DNA from: Nitrospira sp. SG-bin1
GTDB lineage: Bacteria; Nitrospirota; Nitrospiria; Nitrospirales; Nitrospiraceae
Assembly: GCA_002083365.1 (NCBI GenBank)
Contig: LVWS01000033.1
Location: 310,001-374,000, forward strand
DNA: 64,000 bases
Direction: 5' to 3'
A program made the translations under genes and the position numbers. Shown in pieces: positions 24,257-33,099 of the stretch (the first letter of the stretch is position 1; every line of letters starts with the position of its first letter). The notes below the pieces were generated by a model, which did not search any database, was not told the origin of the DNA, and saw nothing but the letters and a program-made list of their open reading frames with translations.

Positions 24257-25045
24257 CTAACGGTTCTTGAACCGAGGCTGCCGTTTCTCCAAGAAGGCCG
24301 CCGTTCCTTCTTTCCGATCTTCGGTATCGCACAATTCGCCGAACAGACGGGCTTCCACGGCGAGGCCTTCGAAAAGCGGCAGCTCTCCGCCCCGACGGAT
24401 CGCCCGAAGCGACGCACGGAGCGCCACCTGGCTTTTCATGGCCAAGGTGCGCGCCAGTCCTTGCGCTTGTCGCAGCAGGTCATCAACGGCCACCACCTGG
24501 GACACTAACCCTAGATGCATGGCTTCACGAGCTGAGACCGGTTCTCCTGTCAGGATCAATTCCATGGCCTTGGATTGGCCGATCAGCCGAGAAAGGCGTT
24601 GAGTACCCCCGAAACCCGGCATGATGCCCAGGTTGATTTCCGGCTGGCCAAGTTTGGCGCCTTCTGCTGCCAGGCGGATGTGACAGCACATCGCCAATTC
24701 CAAACCTCCTCCCAAACAAGCGCCGTTGATCGCCGCAATGACCGGTTTTTCGAGTGCCTCAATCTTGTTCAACAACATCTGCCCCTGGCGGGCCATCGCT
24801 TCGCCCGCAACTGACGACGGAATGGAGGCCAGCACTCGGATGTCCGCTCCAGCGATAAAAAATCGACCGGCACCGGTGAGCACCACAGCCTTCACGGCAT
24901 CATCCGTGGCGAGCGAGTCGAATGTGCCGGCCAGCTCAGTCAGCAGTTCGGGTGTGAGGGCGTTGACCGGTGGGTGATTGAGGGTCACGAGGGCAACGCC
25001 TTCTTCAATCTTGCAACTGTGCGTAGCTCCCGTCATCGTGGTCAT
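24257..25045 (-). CDS. Enoyl-CoA hydratase/isomerase family protein
   Basis: A 262-residue crotonase. Oxyanion-hole motifs are FFIAGADIRVLASIPSS and GACLGGGLELAMCCHI; the acid/base Glu segment is QPEINLGIMPGFGGTQRLSR. It hydrates trans-2-enoyl-CoA to 3-hydroxyacyl-CoA in beta-oxidation. It lies between the 3-hydroxyacyl-CoA dehydrogenase and patatin genes on the same strand. A clear paralogue is at 46933-47712 with a similar PEI.LG..PGFGGTQRL core. Confidence 0.88.
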   Translation of the reverse strand: MTTMTGATHSCKIEEGVALVTLNHPPVNALTPELLTELAGTFDSLATDDAVKAVVLTGAGRFFIAGADIRVLASIPSSVAGEAMARQGQMLLNKIEALEKPVIAAINGACLGGGLELAMCCHIRLAAEGAKLGQPEINLGIMPGFGGTQRLSRLIGQSKAMELILTGEPVSAREAMHLGLVSQVVAVDDLLRQAQGLARTLAMKSQVALRASLRAIRRGGELPLFEGLAVEARLFGELCDTEDRKEGTAAFLEKRQPRFKNR

Positions 25046-25091
25046 GACGTGTCTCCTTCATCGCTCGTTTCGGAAGCCGATCCGGCGACGT

Positions 25092-26315
25092 TCAGTATGT
25101 GAAGAATCCCCGTCCGGCCATCTGCCCCGTGAATCCGGCATCCACCATTCTCCGCAACATCGGCGCGGGCCAAAAGCGTGGACCCAACGTCTCGGTGAAA
25201 TCCTCAAGCTCGTGCAGAACCTGATCAATGCCCAGCCGATCTGCGAAATGCAGCGGACCTTCCTTTTCCTTGGGATAACCAATCCCGGCCATCATCGCCA
25301 GATCGATGTTCGCTGCGGAAGCGACCCCTTCTTGGAGCGCCATGACGGCCTCATTGGTCATGGCCAGTAGCAATCGAGACCGGCTCCATCGAGTCATGCC
25401 GCCTTCGCCACGTTGCCGGGCTTCGCGGAGAAGGTGTTCCATCCCCTGGTCGCGACCGCCTTCCTCTCCGCTGACATAGTCGTAGAAGCCACGTCCCGAT
25501 TTGACTCCGAGGCGGCCAGCCTTCAGCATGGATTCAAGGAGGGGAGCCGGCGTCATGCGAGGTCCGTAACTGCGGTACAAGATGCGTGCGACCTCGAATG
25601 AGATGTCAAGACCCACCGCATCGAGCAGAGCGAGGGGACCAACCGGCATGCCGAAGGCCACCATGTCCTGATCGATTTCTTGTCGCGTGGCGGCTCCTTC
25701 TTGCAAGGCACGAACGGCCTCGTTCTCATAAGCCATCAACACGCGATTAACCAGGAATCCGGCACACTCCTTCACGACAACCGGCAGTTTCCCGACGCCT
25801 TCTACGAAGCTCACTACATCCTCGACGGTTTGCGGGGAGGTGGCCAACCCCGGCACGACCTCGACGAGCCGCATGACATAAGCCGGATTGAAGAAATGGA
25901 GACCGAGTACCTTGTCCGAGCGTTTCGTCGTGGCGCCAAGTCCAGAAATAGACAGTGCCGACGTGTTGCTTGCCAAGATCGCGCCACGCGGGCAGACCTG
26001 GTCCAACTCGCGGAACACCAGTTCCTTGAGTTTCATGTCTTCCGAAACCGCTTCGATCACCAGATCGACATCCTTGAGCCCTACCAGGCCGGACGATGAG
26101 ATGACGAGCAACATTTTCTCTTCCAATTGCTCCGAGCTCATCTTGCCCTTGTCCACCCGAGCCTGATAGATCGCCCGCACGGCATCGATACCCCGTTGCG
26201 CCAAAGTGGGGTTCACATCGGCCAGAACGACCGGCACCCCGGCGTAACTCACCACTTCCGCAATTTGCGCGCCCATGGTGCCGGCCCCGACGACGCCGAC
26301 TTTATAGATGTACAT
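25092..26315 (-). CDS. 3-hydroxyacyl-CoA dehydrogenase with duplicated C-terminal domain
   Basis: About 407 residues from MYIYKVGVVGAGTMGAQIAE, where GGAG precedes the ATG; an in-frame start 42 bases upstream has no ribosome site. The NAD Rossmann motif is GAGTMG, the catalytic segment is VLGLHFFNPAYVMRLVEVVP (His), and two 3HCDH C-terminal domains follow (GFLVNRVLMAYENEAV to LGVKSGRGFYDY; RLLLAMTNEAVMALQEG to AGRGFFTY). This layout matches the dehydrogenase half of FadB/FadN without the crotonase part, which the next gene supplies separately. It oxidises 3-hydroxyacyl-CoA to 3-ketoacyl-CoA. Confidence 0.88.
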   Translation of the reverse strand: MYIYKVGVVGAGTMGAQIAEVVSYAGVPVVLADVNPTLAQRGIDAVRAIYQARVDKGKMSSEQLEEKMLLVISSSGLVGLKDVDLVIEAVSEDMKLKELVFRELDQVCPRGAILASNTSALSISGLGATTKRSDKVLGLHFFNPAYVMRLVEVVPGLATSPQTVEDVVSFVEGVGKLPVVVKECAGFLVNRVLMAYENEAVRALQEGAATRQEIDQDMVAFGMPVGPLALLDAVGLDISFEVARILYRSYGPRMTPAPLLESMLKAGRLGVKSGRGFYDYVSGEEGGRDQGMEHLLREARQRGEGGMTRWSRSRLLLAMTNEAVMALQEGVASAANIDLAMMAGIGYPKEKEGPLHFADRLGIDQVLHELEDFTETLGPRFWPAPMLRRMVDAGFTGQMAGRGFFTY

Positions 26316-26393
26316 AGCTTGCTCCGGTCCGCCTGTTGGTTCCTCAGGCTTCGGCATCGAGTCATCGGTTGGGAATCGAATGCCGAGGCCGTT

Positions 26394-27608
26394 TTACAAC
26401 TGCTCCAAGACCATCGCTGCGCCTTGCCCGCCGCCTACGCACATCGTCACGGCACCTAGTGCCACGCTGCGCCGGCGCATTTCACAGAGCATCGTGATGA
26501 CGAGCCGCGTGCCGGTCATTCCGACCGGATGGCCCAACGCGATGGCACCGCCGTTGACGTTGACGATCTCGCGTTTGAGACCCAACTGCCGCTCGACGGC
26601 CAAGTACTGAGCGGCGAACGCTTCGTTCACCTCGATCAGACCAAGATCTGCCTGCTGGATACCAGCCCGTTTAAGCGCTGCCGGTAGCGCCTGCACCGGT
26701 CCGATGCCCATATGCGCCGGATCGACTCCTACAAAAGCATAACTTCGGATACGGCCGAGCGGCCGCAGGCTGAGGTCTCGCGCACGCTCAGCGGACATGA
26801 CGAGTGCTGCCGCTGCCCCATCGTTGAGCGGGCAACTGTTCCCCGCTGTGACGGTTCCTCCCTCCTTGAAGAGAGGTGGGTAGAGAGCCAGTTGCGGTTC
26901 GGTGAGAGCGACATTGGGGCCTTCGTCTTTCGTGACCACGAGCGGGGCAACCGCCCGGCCTCCAACTGATTTGGATACCGTGACGGAATGAATTTCCTCT
27001 TTCAGCCGACCCTCGCGAACCGCTTTGAAGGCACGGTGATGGCTCTCGACTGCAAACCGGTCCTGTTCTTCCCGACTGATCCCTAGCTCCTCAGCCAAGG
27101 TTTCCGCTGTCCGTCCCATAAGCTGGCCGCAAACGGGGTCGGTCAATCCTTCCCATATACTGTCGATAAACTCAGCATGTCGAAGCTTCTTGCCCCATCG
27201 CATGTCGCGAGAGATGAACGGAGCGCGGCTCATGCTTTCAACGCCGCCCACGATCTGCACGTCCGCATCGTGACTTTGAAGGTTCTGGAACGCGTTCACG
27301 AACGGCTGGAGTCCCGAGGAGCAGTTGCGCTGCACGGTGTACGCCGGTGTCGTAATGGGGAGACCAGCTTGGAGGGCAATAACGCGGGCGATGTTCAACG
27401 CATCACTCGGCTGTCCGACGCAACCGAAGATGACCTCCTCGATCAGCCTGGGATCAAATCCGCTCCGGGAAATGACTTCCCGAACGACCAGTTCCCCGAG
27501 TCGCTCAGGGGGAACGTCCTTCAACGCGCCGCCGAAGTTGCCGATCGGTGTCCGTACACCGGCTACGATTACGAGGTCTCTCACAAGGTCCTCCATACGA
27601 ACGTTCAC
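26394..27608 (-). CDS. Acetyl-CoA acyltransferase (thiolase)
   Basis: A 404-residue thiolase. The nucleophilic Cys is in YTVQRNCSSGLQPFVNAF (about residue 96), the His region is VNVNGGAIALGHPVGMTGTR and the second Cys is TMCVGGGQGAAMVLEQL. It cleaves 3-ketoacyl-CoA with CoA, closing the beta-oxidation set of this strand. The start overlaps the stop of the ligase gene by four bases. Start may be MNVRMED or the internal MEDLVRDLVIV four codons later. Confidence 0.9.
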   Translation of the reverse strand: MNVRMEDLVRDLVIVAGVRTPIGNFGGALKDVPPERLGELVVREVISRSGFDPRLIEEVIFGCVGQPSDALNIARVIALQAGLPITTPAYTVQRNCSSGLQPFVNAFQNLQSHDADVQIVGGVESMSRAPFISRDMRWGKKLRHAEFIDSIWEGLTDPVCGQLMGRTAETLAEELGISREEQDRFAVESHHRAFKAVREGRLKEEIHSVTVSKSVGGRAVAPLVVTKDEGPNVALTEPQLALYPPLFKEGGTVTAGNSCPLNDGAAAALVMSAERARDLSLRPLGRIRSYAFVGVDPAHMGIGPVQALPAALKRAGIQQADLGLIEVNEAFAAQYLAVERQLGLKREIVNVNGGAIALGHPVGMTGTRLVITMLCEMRRRSVALGAVTMCVGGGQGAAMVLEQL

Positions 27609-29323
27609 ACCGCCTGCCGTTGAAGCTGTTCCTCAGCATTCGCGTGAGCCGCTTCGGCGCGCATCGCCCTACGCAGCACCTTGCCAATGACCGTTCGAGG
27701 CAGTTCATGACGGAATTCAATAGACGACGGAATCTTGTATCGCGCCAGTAATCCGGCGCAGTGGGTGATCAATGTTTCCTCAGTGACATGCGATTCCGGT
27801 TTTGCCACGACGTAGGCTTTGATGATCTCACCGTAGTCGTGGTCCGCCACTCCAACCACGGCGGCGTCGGACACCGCCGGATGTTGACGCAGGACTTCTT
27901 CGATCTCGCGCGGATATACTGTTTCTCCACGTGACTTGATGATGTCCTTCTTGCGGTCGACAAAATAAAAGTATCCGCGATCGTCACGGCGAACGAGGTC
28001 GCCGGTGTACAGCCACCCATCGCGCAGCACGGCGCGCGTTTCGTCTTCCTTGTTCCAGTATCCCAGCATGATTTGAGGTCCTCGCACGATCAATTCGCCT
28101 GTTTCTCCTTCCGGTACCTCTTCCAGTCCGGTGTCCGGGTCCACCACTCGTGCCTCGGTGTCGGGGAATGGAAGGCCCATCGAGCTCGGCGGGTGTTCCC
28201 CTAGGAGTGGATTACAGTGGGTCGTAGGACCAGCTTCGGTCAGGCCGTAGCCTTCTGAAATCCTTGCACCGGTGAGGTTTTCGAACCGCCCTTGAACATC
28301 TGCAGGAAGGGGGCTTGCTCCGCTCAAACACACGCGCAATGAGCGTAAGTCATAGCGGCTGACATCAGGATGTTCGACGATCATCGAATACATCATGGGC
28401 ACGCCAGAGAACATGGTAATGCGATGGGCATGGATGACCTTGATGACCTCGTCCGCATGGAACCGCGGGAGGAGGACTATTGGACAGCCTGTCGCGATGG
28501 CGAGGTTCTGACAGGTGGCCAGACCGTAGCAATGGAAAAATGGAATCGCGCCCAGAAAGATTTCCTGCCCCTCACGAAAATCCGGGGACCAGTATCGCCC
28601 CTGCAGTGTATTGACGACCACATTATGGTGCGTCAGCATCACGCCTTTTGGCGTGCCCGTCGTCCCACCGGTGTATTGCAGTTGTGCGAGGTCGATCGGT
28701 CGCACGAGAGGCAAATCCGCGAAATGATCCGTACTATTTACCGTTGAGTCGATGTGCAGGAGCCCGAGGAAATCATACACGCACGGGGCTTTCTCGACGG
28801 AAACCCAACGTTTGGCGAACCAAGCTTTGATGGGATAGAAAAGCTTCTTGAAGAAAGGAAGATAGTCCTGAACGCCGGTGACGATAATCCGCTCGGGGAG
28901 CGTCGTGGCCTCCTTCACAGCCCGGACGCGAGAATAGAGTAGATCAAGGACCACCATCGTCTTCCCCCCTGCATCGGTCAGCTGCGTCTGAATTTCTCGT
29001 TCGACGTAGAGCGGATTGGTGGGTACCACGACGGCGCCGGCTTTCAAAATTCCGTAATAGGCTATAACCGCCTGCGGGATATTAGGGAGCATGATGGCGA
29101 CCCGATCGCCTTGACTGACGCCGAGGTGACGCAGCCCACGCGCAAATCGGGTCGTGAGATCGTCGAGCTCTCTATACGAAATGCATGTGCCATAAAACAG
29201 CAGTGCAGGGGAGTCCGGGAAACGGTCCGCTGAGTGTCGCAAGAGATCCGGTACAGTCCATTCCGGATAGTTGAAGCTTGAGGACACCCCGGAATCATAT
29301 CTGCTGATCCAGGTCTTCGGCAT
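27605..29323 (-). CDS. Long-chain fatty acyl-CoA ligase (FadD-like)
   Basis: A 572-residue class I adenylate-forming enzyme. Motifs in order: phosphate loop QYTGGTTGTPKGVMLTHHN (about residue 215), ISEGYGLTEAGPTTHCN, LYTGDLVRRDDRGYFYFVDR and the hinge/Lys region KDIIKSRGETVYPREIEEVL with a final RTVIGKVLRR. It activates free fatty acids to acyl-CoA with ATP. It is followed on the same strand by thiolase, 3-hydroxyacyl-CoA dehydrogenase, hydratase, patatin and acyl-CoA dehydrogenase, giving a complete fatty-acid oxidation set. Confidence 0.9.
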   Translation of the reverse strand: MPKTWISRYDSGVSSSFNYPEWTVPDLLRHSADRFPDSPALLFYGTCISYRELDDLTTRFARGLRHLGVSQGDRVAIMLPNIPQAVIAYYGILKAGAVVVPTNPLYVEREIQTQLTDAGGKTMVVLDLLYSRVRAVKEATTLPERIIVTGVQDYLPFFKKLFYPIKAWFAKRWVSVEKAPCVYDFLGLLHIDSTVNSTDHFADLPLVRPIDLAQLQYTGGTTGTPKGVMLTHHNVVVNTLQGRYWSPDFREGQEIFLGAIPFFHCYGLATCQNLAIATGCPIVLLPRFHADEVIKVIHAHRITMFSGVPMMYSMIVEHPDVSRYDLRSLRVCLSGASPLPADVQGRFENLTGARISEGYGLTEAGPTTHCNPLLGEHPPSSMGLPFPDTEARVVDPDTGLEEVPEGETGELIVRGPQIMLGYWNKEDETRAVLRDGWLYTGDLVRRDDRGYFYFVDRKKDIIKSRGETVYPREIEEVLRQHPAVSDAAVVGVADHDYGEIIKAYVVAKPESHVTEETLITHCAGLLARYKIPSSIEFRHELPRTVIGKVLRRAMRAEAAHANAEEQLQRQAV

Positions 29324-29368
29324 ATGATCCTCCAGCCCACTATCCCGCCAGCCATATCACTCAAGGCG

Positions 29369-30112
29369 CTAACTCGCACGCCGCCGAGCTAAGCCAGTCC
29401 ATGTGTTATCAGCGCTCGTCTTCCGTTGATCCAAGCCCACCCAAAATCCTTCCAGATAGCTGAGCACCGCGTTGACGCCGGAACGAAAATCAGCTTCGTC
29501 CTGTTCGGACATCCCGATCTCATCCGTTCCTTGTACAGCCGCGACCGCCTGTTCCATGGCCTCCTCGTGAGTGCCCTCAAGCTGCCGGTGAAACGTGAAA
29601 TAGGCGAGGTCCATTTGGGGATAGCGCGTGAGCTTCAGGTGGGTGAGACCTGGAATCAAATGATCCCACATCGTGATGGCCATGTTCTCGAGTCCAAAGG
29701 AAGCTCCCAACGCTTTGGCGTGATTGGCGTCGCTGTAGAGTCGTTCCATCCCATCTATATAGGCGCGGGTCGAAGCGAGCATCGGTCGAGCCATGGCTTC
29801 ATGGATGTCGATGCCTACGGATCGTAAAAAGTTTCGATAGAGGAGTTCGTGCCGCCGGCTGGTTTGTCCGTCGCCCAATTCAGAGTACAGGACCTTGGTC
29901 AGTTCATCGGCCACCCGCTCGTCTTCGGTATTGACAAGCTGAGACACCAGGATTTTAGGGAAAAAACGGGAAAAATTGTAGAACTCGAATGCGAACTCCT
30001 TGAGGTCTGAATCGGTGAGTTTCCCTGCTCGGAAGCGATCCAAGTAAGGGTTATTGACGGCACCATGCTCGAGCACCAGTCGTCTCATTTCTTGGTGAAA
30101 CGTCATGGGCAC
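29369..30112 (-). CDS. Heme-oxygenase-like diiron (iron-containing redox enzyme) family protein
   Basis: A 247-residue all-helical protein like CADD/TenA/PqqC relatives. The six expected metal ligands can be placed: Glu and His in VLYSELGDGQTSRRHELLY, Glu in GASFGLENMAITMWDH, and His-Glu-His in YFTFHRQLEGTHEEAM. The family uses a dinuclear iron centre for oxygen chemistry, including fatty-acid decarboxylation and para-aminobenzoate formation. It stands at the head of the minus-strand fatty-acid group, divergent from the homogentisate genes, 46 bases from the ligase stop. A substrate derived from tyrosine or fatty acid is conceivable but not shown. Confidence 0.7.
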   Translation of the reverse strand: MPMTFHQEMRRLVLEHGAVNNPYLDRFRAGKLTDSDLKEFAFEFYNFSRFFPKILVSQLVNTEDERVADELTKVLYSELGDGQTSRRHELLYRNFLRSVGIDIHEAMARPMLASTRAYIDGMERLYSDANHAKALGASFGLENMAITMWDHLIPGLTHLKLTRYPQMDLAYFTFHRQLEGTHEEAMEQAVAAVQGTDEIGMSEQDEADFRSGVNAVLSYLEGFWVGLDQRKTSADNTWTGLARRRAS

Positions 30113-30259
30113 CTCCGGATATCTTTGCGATGGAGATGTCGAATAGGTACATGATATAGCTTTTATATCACCATGGCAATAGGCGGGAGATCATTAATAT
30201 GTATGCTCATAGATGTGCGAATTGATCTCTAGCGGATAAAACTTTCTCGTCAGAATATC

Positions 30260-30288
30260 TTGTATTGGCCCTTGTATGATAGTAATAT
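30260..30288 (+). promoter_or_regulatory. Candidate sigma-70 promoter of the tyrosine/branched-chain operon
   Basis: TTGTAT (30260-30265) and TAATAT (30283-30288) are separated by 17 bases, in an AT-rich divergent gap (30113-30356). A short dyad TGATA/TATCA overlaps the -10 region and could be an operator. The downstream gene starts at 30357. Confidence 0.5.
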
Positions 30289-30356
30289 CTTATCATGTGA
30301 TAGCACAAATAATCGCAAGGGGTCTTGTAACAAGAATAGGGCGATGTGGAGGCACC

Positions 30357-30950
30357 ATGAAACAGACCATCGGCTTTGATCACGTCACCCTCTGTGTCGA
30401 CAATCTTGAAGCGGCAGAATTCTTGTTCGCCAAAATCTTAGGTTTTGAGGTGATCTGGTCAGCGAAAGATGTGGGAAGCAGCACCTCATCGATGGATACC
30501 GTCGTCGTACAACGTGGAACCGCCAAGATCGCCCTCATGCAGGGTCGAGACAAGACGGGGAAGTCCCAAATCAACGAATTTATCGAAAAGTACGGGCAGG
30601 GAGTTCAACATGTCGCCCTCGAAGTCGACGATATCGACACGGTATGTCGAGAGTGGGAGGGACATGGTGTGAAGTTCAGTGGACCGGTGAAAGAAGGGAG
30701 AGACGGGTTCGGACCCCTCAAACAACGCTTCACCTATCCTCTTTTCCCGCACAGCGGACTGTTCATCGAATTGACCCAACGGCAGCACGGTGAAGAAGCG
30801 GCGAGGACGTTTGTCAGAAGCACGGTGGAGTCACTGTACAAGGATATCGAACGAGACCAAGTGTCCGGGGTTGAGAAGACCATCATCGATTACGACTCGT
30901 CTTCGATGTCCGAACACAAACAGAAAAAGCCGCTGAAAAAGGCATCCTAA
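30357..30950 (+). CDS. Half-size 4-hydroxyphenylpyruvate dioxygenase-like VOC protein
   Basis: About 197 residues from MKQTIGFDHVTLCVDNLEAA, start fixed by GTGGAGGC upstream. It is one VOC domain resembling the C-terminal half of HPPD: metal ligands His9 (FDHVT), His85 (YGQGVQHVALEVDDID) and Glu138 (HSGLFIELTQR), followed by an HPPD-like helix (VESLYKDIERDQ). Normal HPPD has two such domains and about 350 residues, and about 80 residues between the second His and Glu; here only 53. Next to HmgA and a FAH-family gene, it is the best candidate for making homogentisate. It could instead be another VOC dioxygenase. Confidence 0.65.
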   Translation: MKQTIGFDHVTLCVDNLEAAEFLFAKILGFEVIWSAKDVGSSTSSMDTVVVQRGTAKIALMQGRDKTGKSQINEFIEKYGQGVQHVALEVDDIDTVCREWEGHGVKFSGPVKEGRDGFGPLKQRFTYPLFPHSGLFIELTQRQHGEEAARTFVRSTVESLYKDIERDQVSGVEKTIIDYDSSSMSEHKQKKPLKKAS

Positions 30951-30982
30951 CCAGGCGGTCCACTCTTTCTTGGGAGCGAGCC

Positions 30983-32089
30983 ATGTATCTCACAAGGAGA
31001 GGAAAAGTTCCCAACCAAGCCCATGTCGGCATTCCCGAAGGGCTGTATGAAGAAGAACATGGACGAAACGGTTTTGCGGGGTCGGTGTCCCATCTTTACC
31101 GCACTCATCCTCCGACAGCATGGATCAGCATCGAGGGAAAGCTGAAGCCGCGAGCCTTTGCTTGCGCGCAGCTTCCCGAGTCCGCATTATCCTTCACCAC
31201 ACGATCAGTACTGATGATGCAAAGCCAGGATGTCAGTCTCTACATCTCCCGGCGACGAGAGACGATGCCCTATTTCGTGCGTAACGCGGATGGGGATGAG
31301 GTTTTTTTTGTCCATCAGGGCCGAGGTCTATTTGAGACCGATTATGGCGTTCTGTCTTACGAGGCAGGCGATTATGTAGTGATCCCCAAGGGTACAACCT
31401 ATCGCACTCACGGCGATGGAGCGCCCTCTTTTTTCCTCATCGTCGAGACTCCGGTTCCATTAGTAGTGCCGGAGCGAGGAGCGCTAGGGCAACATGCGCT
31501 GTTCGATAAAGGCGTCCTGGTCGCTCCCGATCTGGAAACAATGGAGCCGGTGGAAGCAAATGGTCGAGCGTGGGAAGTCCACATCAAGCGCCAGGGCGAC
31601 TGGACGCGGGTCGTCTATCCCTTCTATCCCATGGATGTCGTCGGGTGGAAAGGGGACCTTTGGGTCGCGAAGCTCAATGTGCGGGATTTTCGGCCGGTCG
31701 TCAGTCCCCGCTATCATCTGCCGCCGAGCGTTCATCAAACGTTTCAAGCCGGCGGATGCTTGATCTCCACGTTTGTGCCGAGGCCCTTGGAAAGCGATCC
31801 GGAGGCGTTGCGTGTCCCCTTTTACCATCGAAATACCGACTACGATGAAGTCCTGTTCTATCATGATGGCGAATTCTTCAGCCGCGCGGGGATTCAGCCG
31901 GGGATGCTCACGTTGCATCCACAGGGAATTCACCATGGACCGCAACCACAAGCGGTCCAGGCCGGCAAAACGAAGACTCACACCAGCGAAGTGGCGGTAA
32001 TGGTCGAGTCCAAAGCTCCCTTCACGGTGCAACCGGAGATGGACGCGGTGGAGATCAAGGACTATGCATTGAGTTGGAGCCGCCCATGA
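30983..32089 (+). CDS. hmgA: Homogentisate 1,2-dioxygenase
   Basis: A 368-residue cupin-type dioxygenase. Iron ligands are visible: His282 and Glu289 in PFYHRNTDYDEVLFYHDGEF, and His317/318 in LHPQGIHHGPQP. The N-terminal cupin has ADGDEVFFVHQGRGLFETDY. It opens the ring of homogentisate to maleylacetoacetate. It is shorter than eukaryotic enzymes (about 440) but like bacterial compact forms. It follows the HPPD-like gene by 32 bases and its stop overlaps the FAH gene by four bases (ATGA). Confidence 0.88.
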   Translation: MYLTRRGKVPNQAHVGIPEGLYEEEHGRNGFAGSVSHLYRTHPPTAWISIEGKLKPRAFACAQLPESALSFTTRSVLMMQSQDVSLYISRRRETMPYFVRNADGDEVFFVHQGRGLFETDYGVLSYEAGDYVVIPKGTTYRTHGDGAPSFFLIVETPVPLVVPERGALGQHALFDKGVLVAPDLETMEPVEANGRAWEVHIKRQGDWTRVVYPFYPMDVVGWKGDLWVAKLNVRDFRPVVSPRYHLPPSVHQTFQAGGCLISTFVPRPLESDPEALRVPFYHRNTDYDEVLFYHDGEFFSRAGIQPGMLTLHPQGIHHGPQPQAVQAGKTKTHTSEVAVMVESKAPFTVQPEMDAVEIKDYALSWSRP

Positions 32090-33099
32090 AACTCGTCAGT
32101 TTTCGAGTCAAAACTCCTGTAGGGACCTTCACAAGGGTGGGTGCGATACATCGGCAACAGATCGTGGATTTGAACATGGCCTATGCGCGCTGGTTGGCGG
32201 ACCAACAGGAAGCCCAACCGTATCGCTTAGCCGGTGCACAGGTTCCGCCCACCATGTTGGAATTTCTCGAAGGAGGGTCTTCCACGATAGCAGCCGCACG
32301 CCGCGCGAAAGACTACGTGACCGCGCTTCCCGCTTCAGTGAAAGGACCCTCCGGTGAGACGATCCTGTATTCGGCCGCCGATGTTCAACTGGCCGCTCCC
32401 CTTCCCAATCCACCGTCGCTCCGGGATTTCATTGCGTTTGAAGATCACATCGCCGCGACTTCGAAGAAGCGGGGACAACCGATTCCACCGGAATGGTACA
32501 AGGCTCCCGTTTATTACAAAGGGAACCATCGCACAATTATTGGACCGGATGAGGCCCTACCATGGCCGCTCGACACGACGAAGCTGGACTATGAGCTGGA
32601 GCTCGCCTGTGTGATCGGGTGCCAGGGAAAAGATGTTTCAGAACGGGAGGCAGTGGACTACATCGCCGGCTATACGATCATGAACGACTTCAGCGCACGC
32701 GACATCCAATTCCAGGAAATGGCCTGCCGGCTCGGTCCGGCGAAGGGCAAGGACTTCGCGACGGCACTGGGTCCCTGTCTCGTGACCCCCGATGAGATTG
32801 CTGACCTCGGTGCATTGACGATGATCGCGAGAGTCAACGGAGAAGAGTGGTCGCGAGGGAGATTCGGGAGCATCCACTGGTCTTTTCCCCAGATGATCGC
32901 GCATGTGTCGCGAGGTGAAACTATTTATCCGGGAGATGTGTTCGGTTCGGGAACGGTGGGAGGGGGCTGTGGCTTGGAAATGGATCGTTATCTGAAGCCG
33001 GGTGATGTGGTGGAGTTGGAAATCCAGCCGATCGGAGTGCTCAGGACTCAGGTCGTGAGCGCCGCGCAAGGGGGTGAAGATGCCGGTCAGCACGGTTGA
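32086..33099 (+). CDS. Fumarylacetoacetate hydrolase family protein
   Basis: About 337 residues from MKLVSFRVKTPVGTFTRVGA. The FAH catalytic core is seen: LRDFIAFEDHIAAT, YYKGNHRTIIGPDEALPWPL, LDYELELACVIGCQGKDVSE, GYTIMNDFSARDIQFQEM and GDVFGSGTVGGGCGLEMDRY. Acidic residues in this core bind the catalytic metal. In this operon it would split (fumaryl- or maleyl-)acetoacetate to acetoacetate and fumarate/maleate. No maleylacetoacetate isomerase lies beside it, so the isomerase may be elsewhere or the hydrolase may take the maleyl form. Confidence 0.85.
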   Translation: MKLVSFRVKTPVGTFTRVGAIHRQQIVDLNMAYARWLADQQEAQPYRLAGAQVPPTMLEFLEGGSSTIAAARRAKDYVTALPASVKGPSGETILYSAADVQLAAPLPNPPSLRDFIAFEDHIAATSKKRGQPIPPEWYKAPVYYKGNHRTIIGPDEALPWPLDTTKLDYELELACVIGCQGKDVSEREAVDYIAGYTIMNDFSARDIQFQEMACRLGPAKGKDFATALGPCLVTPDEIADLGALTMIARVNGEEWSRGRFGSIHWSFPQMIAHVSRGETIYPGDVFGSGTVGGGCGLEMDRYLKPGDVVELEIQPIGVLRTQVVSAAQGGEDAGQHG

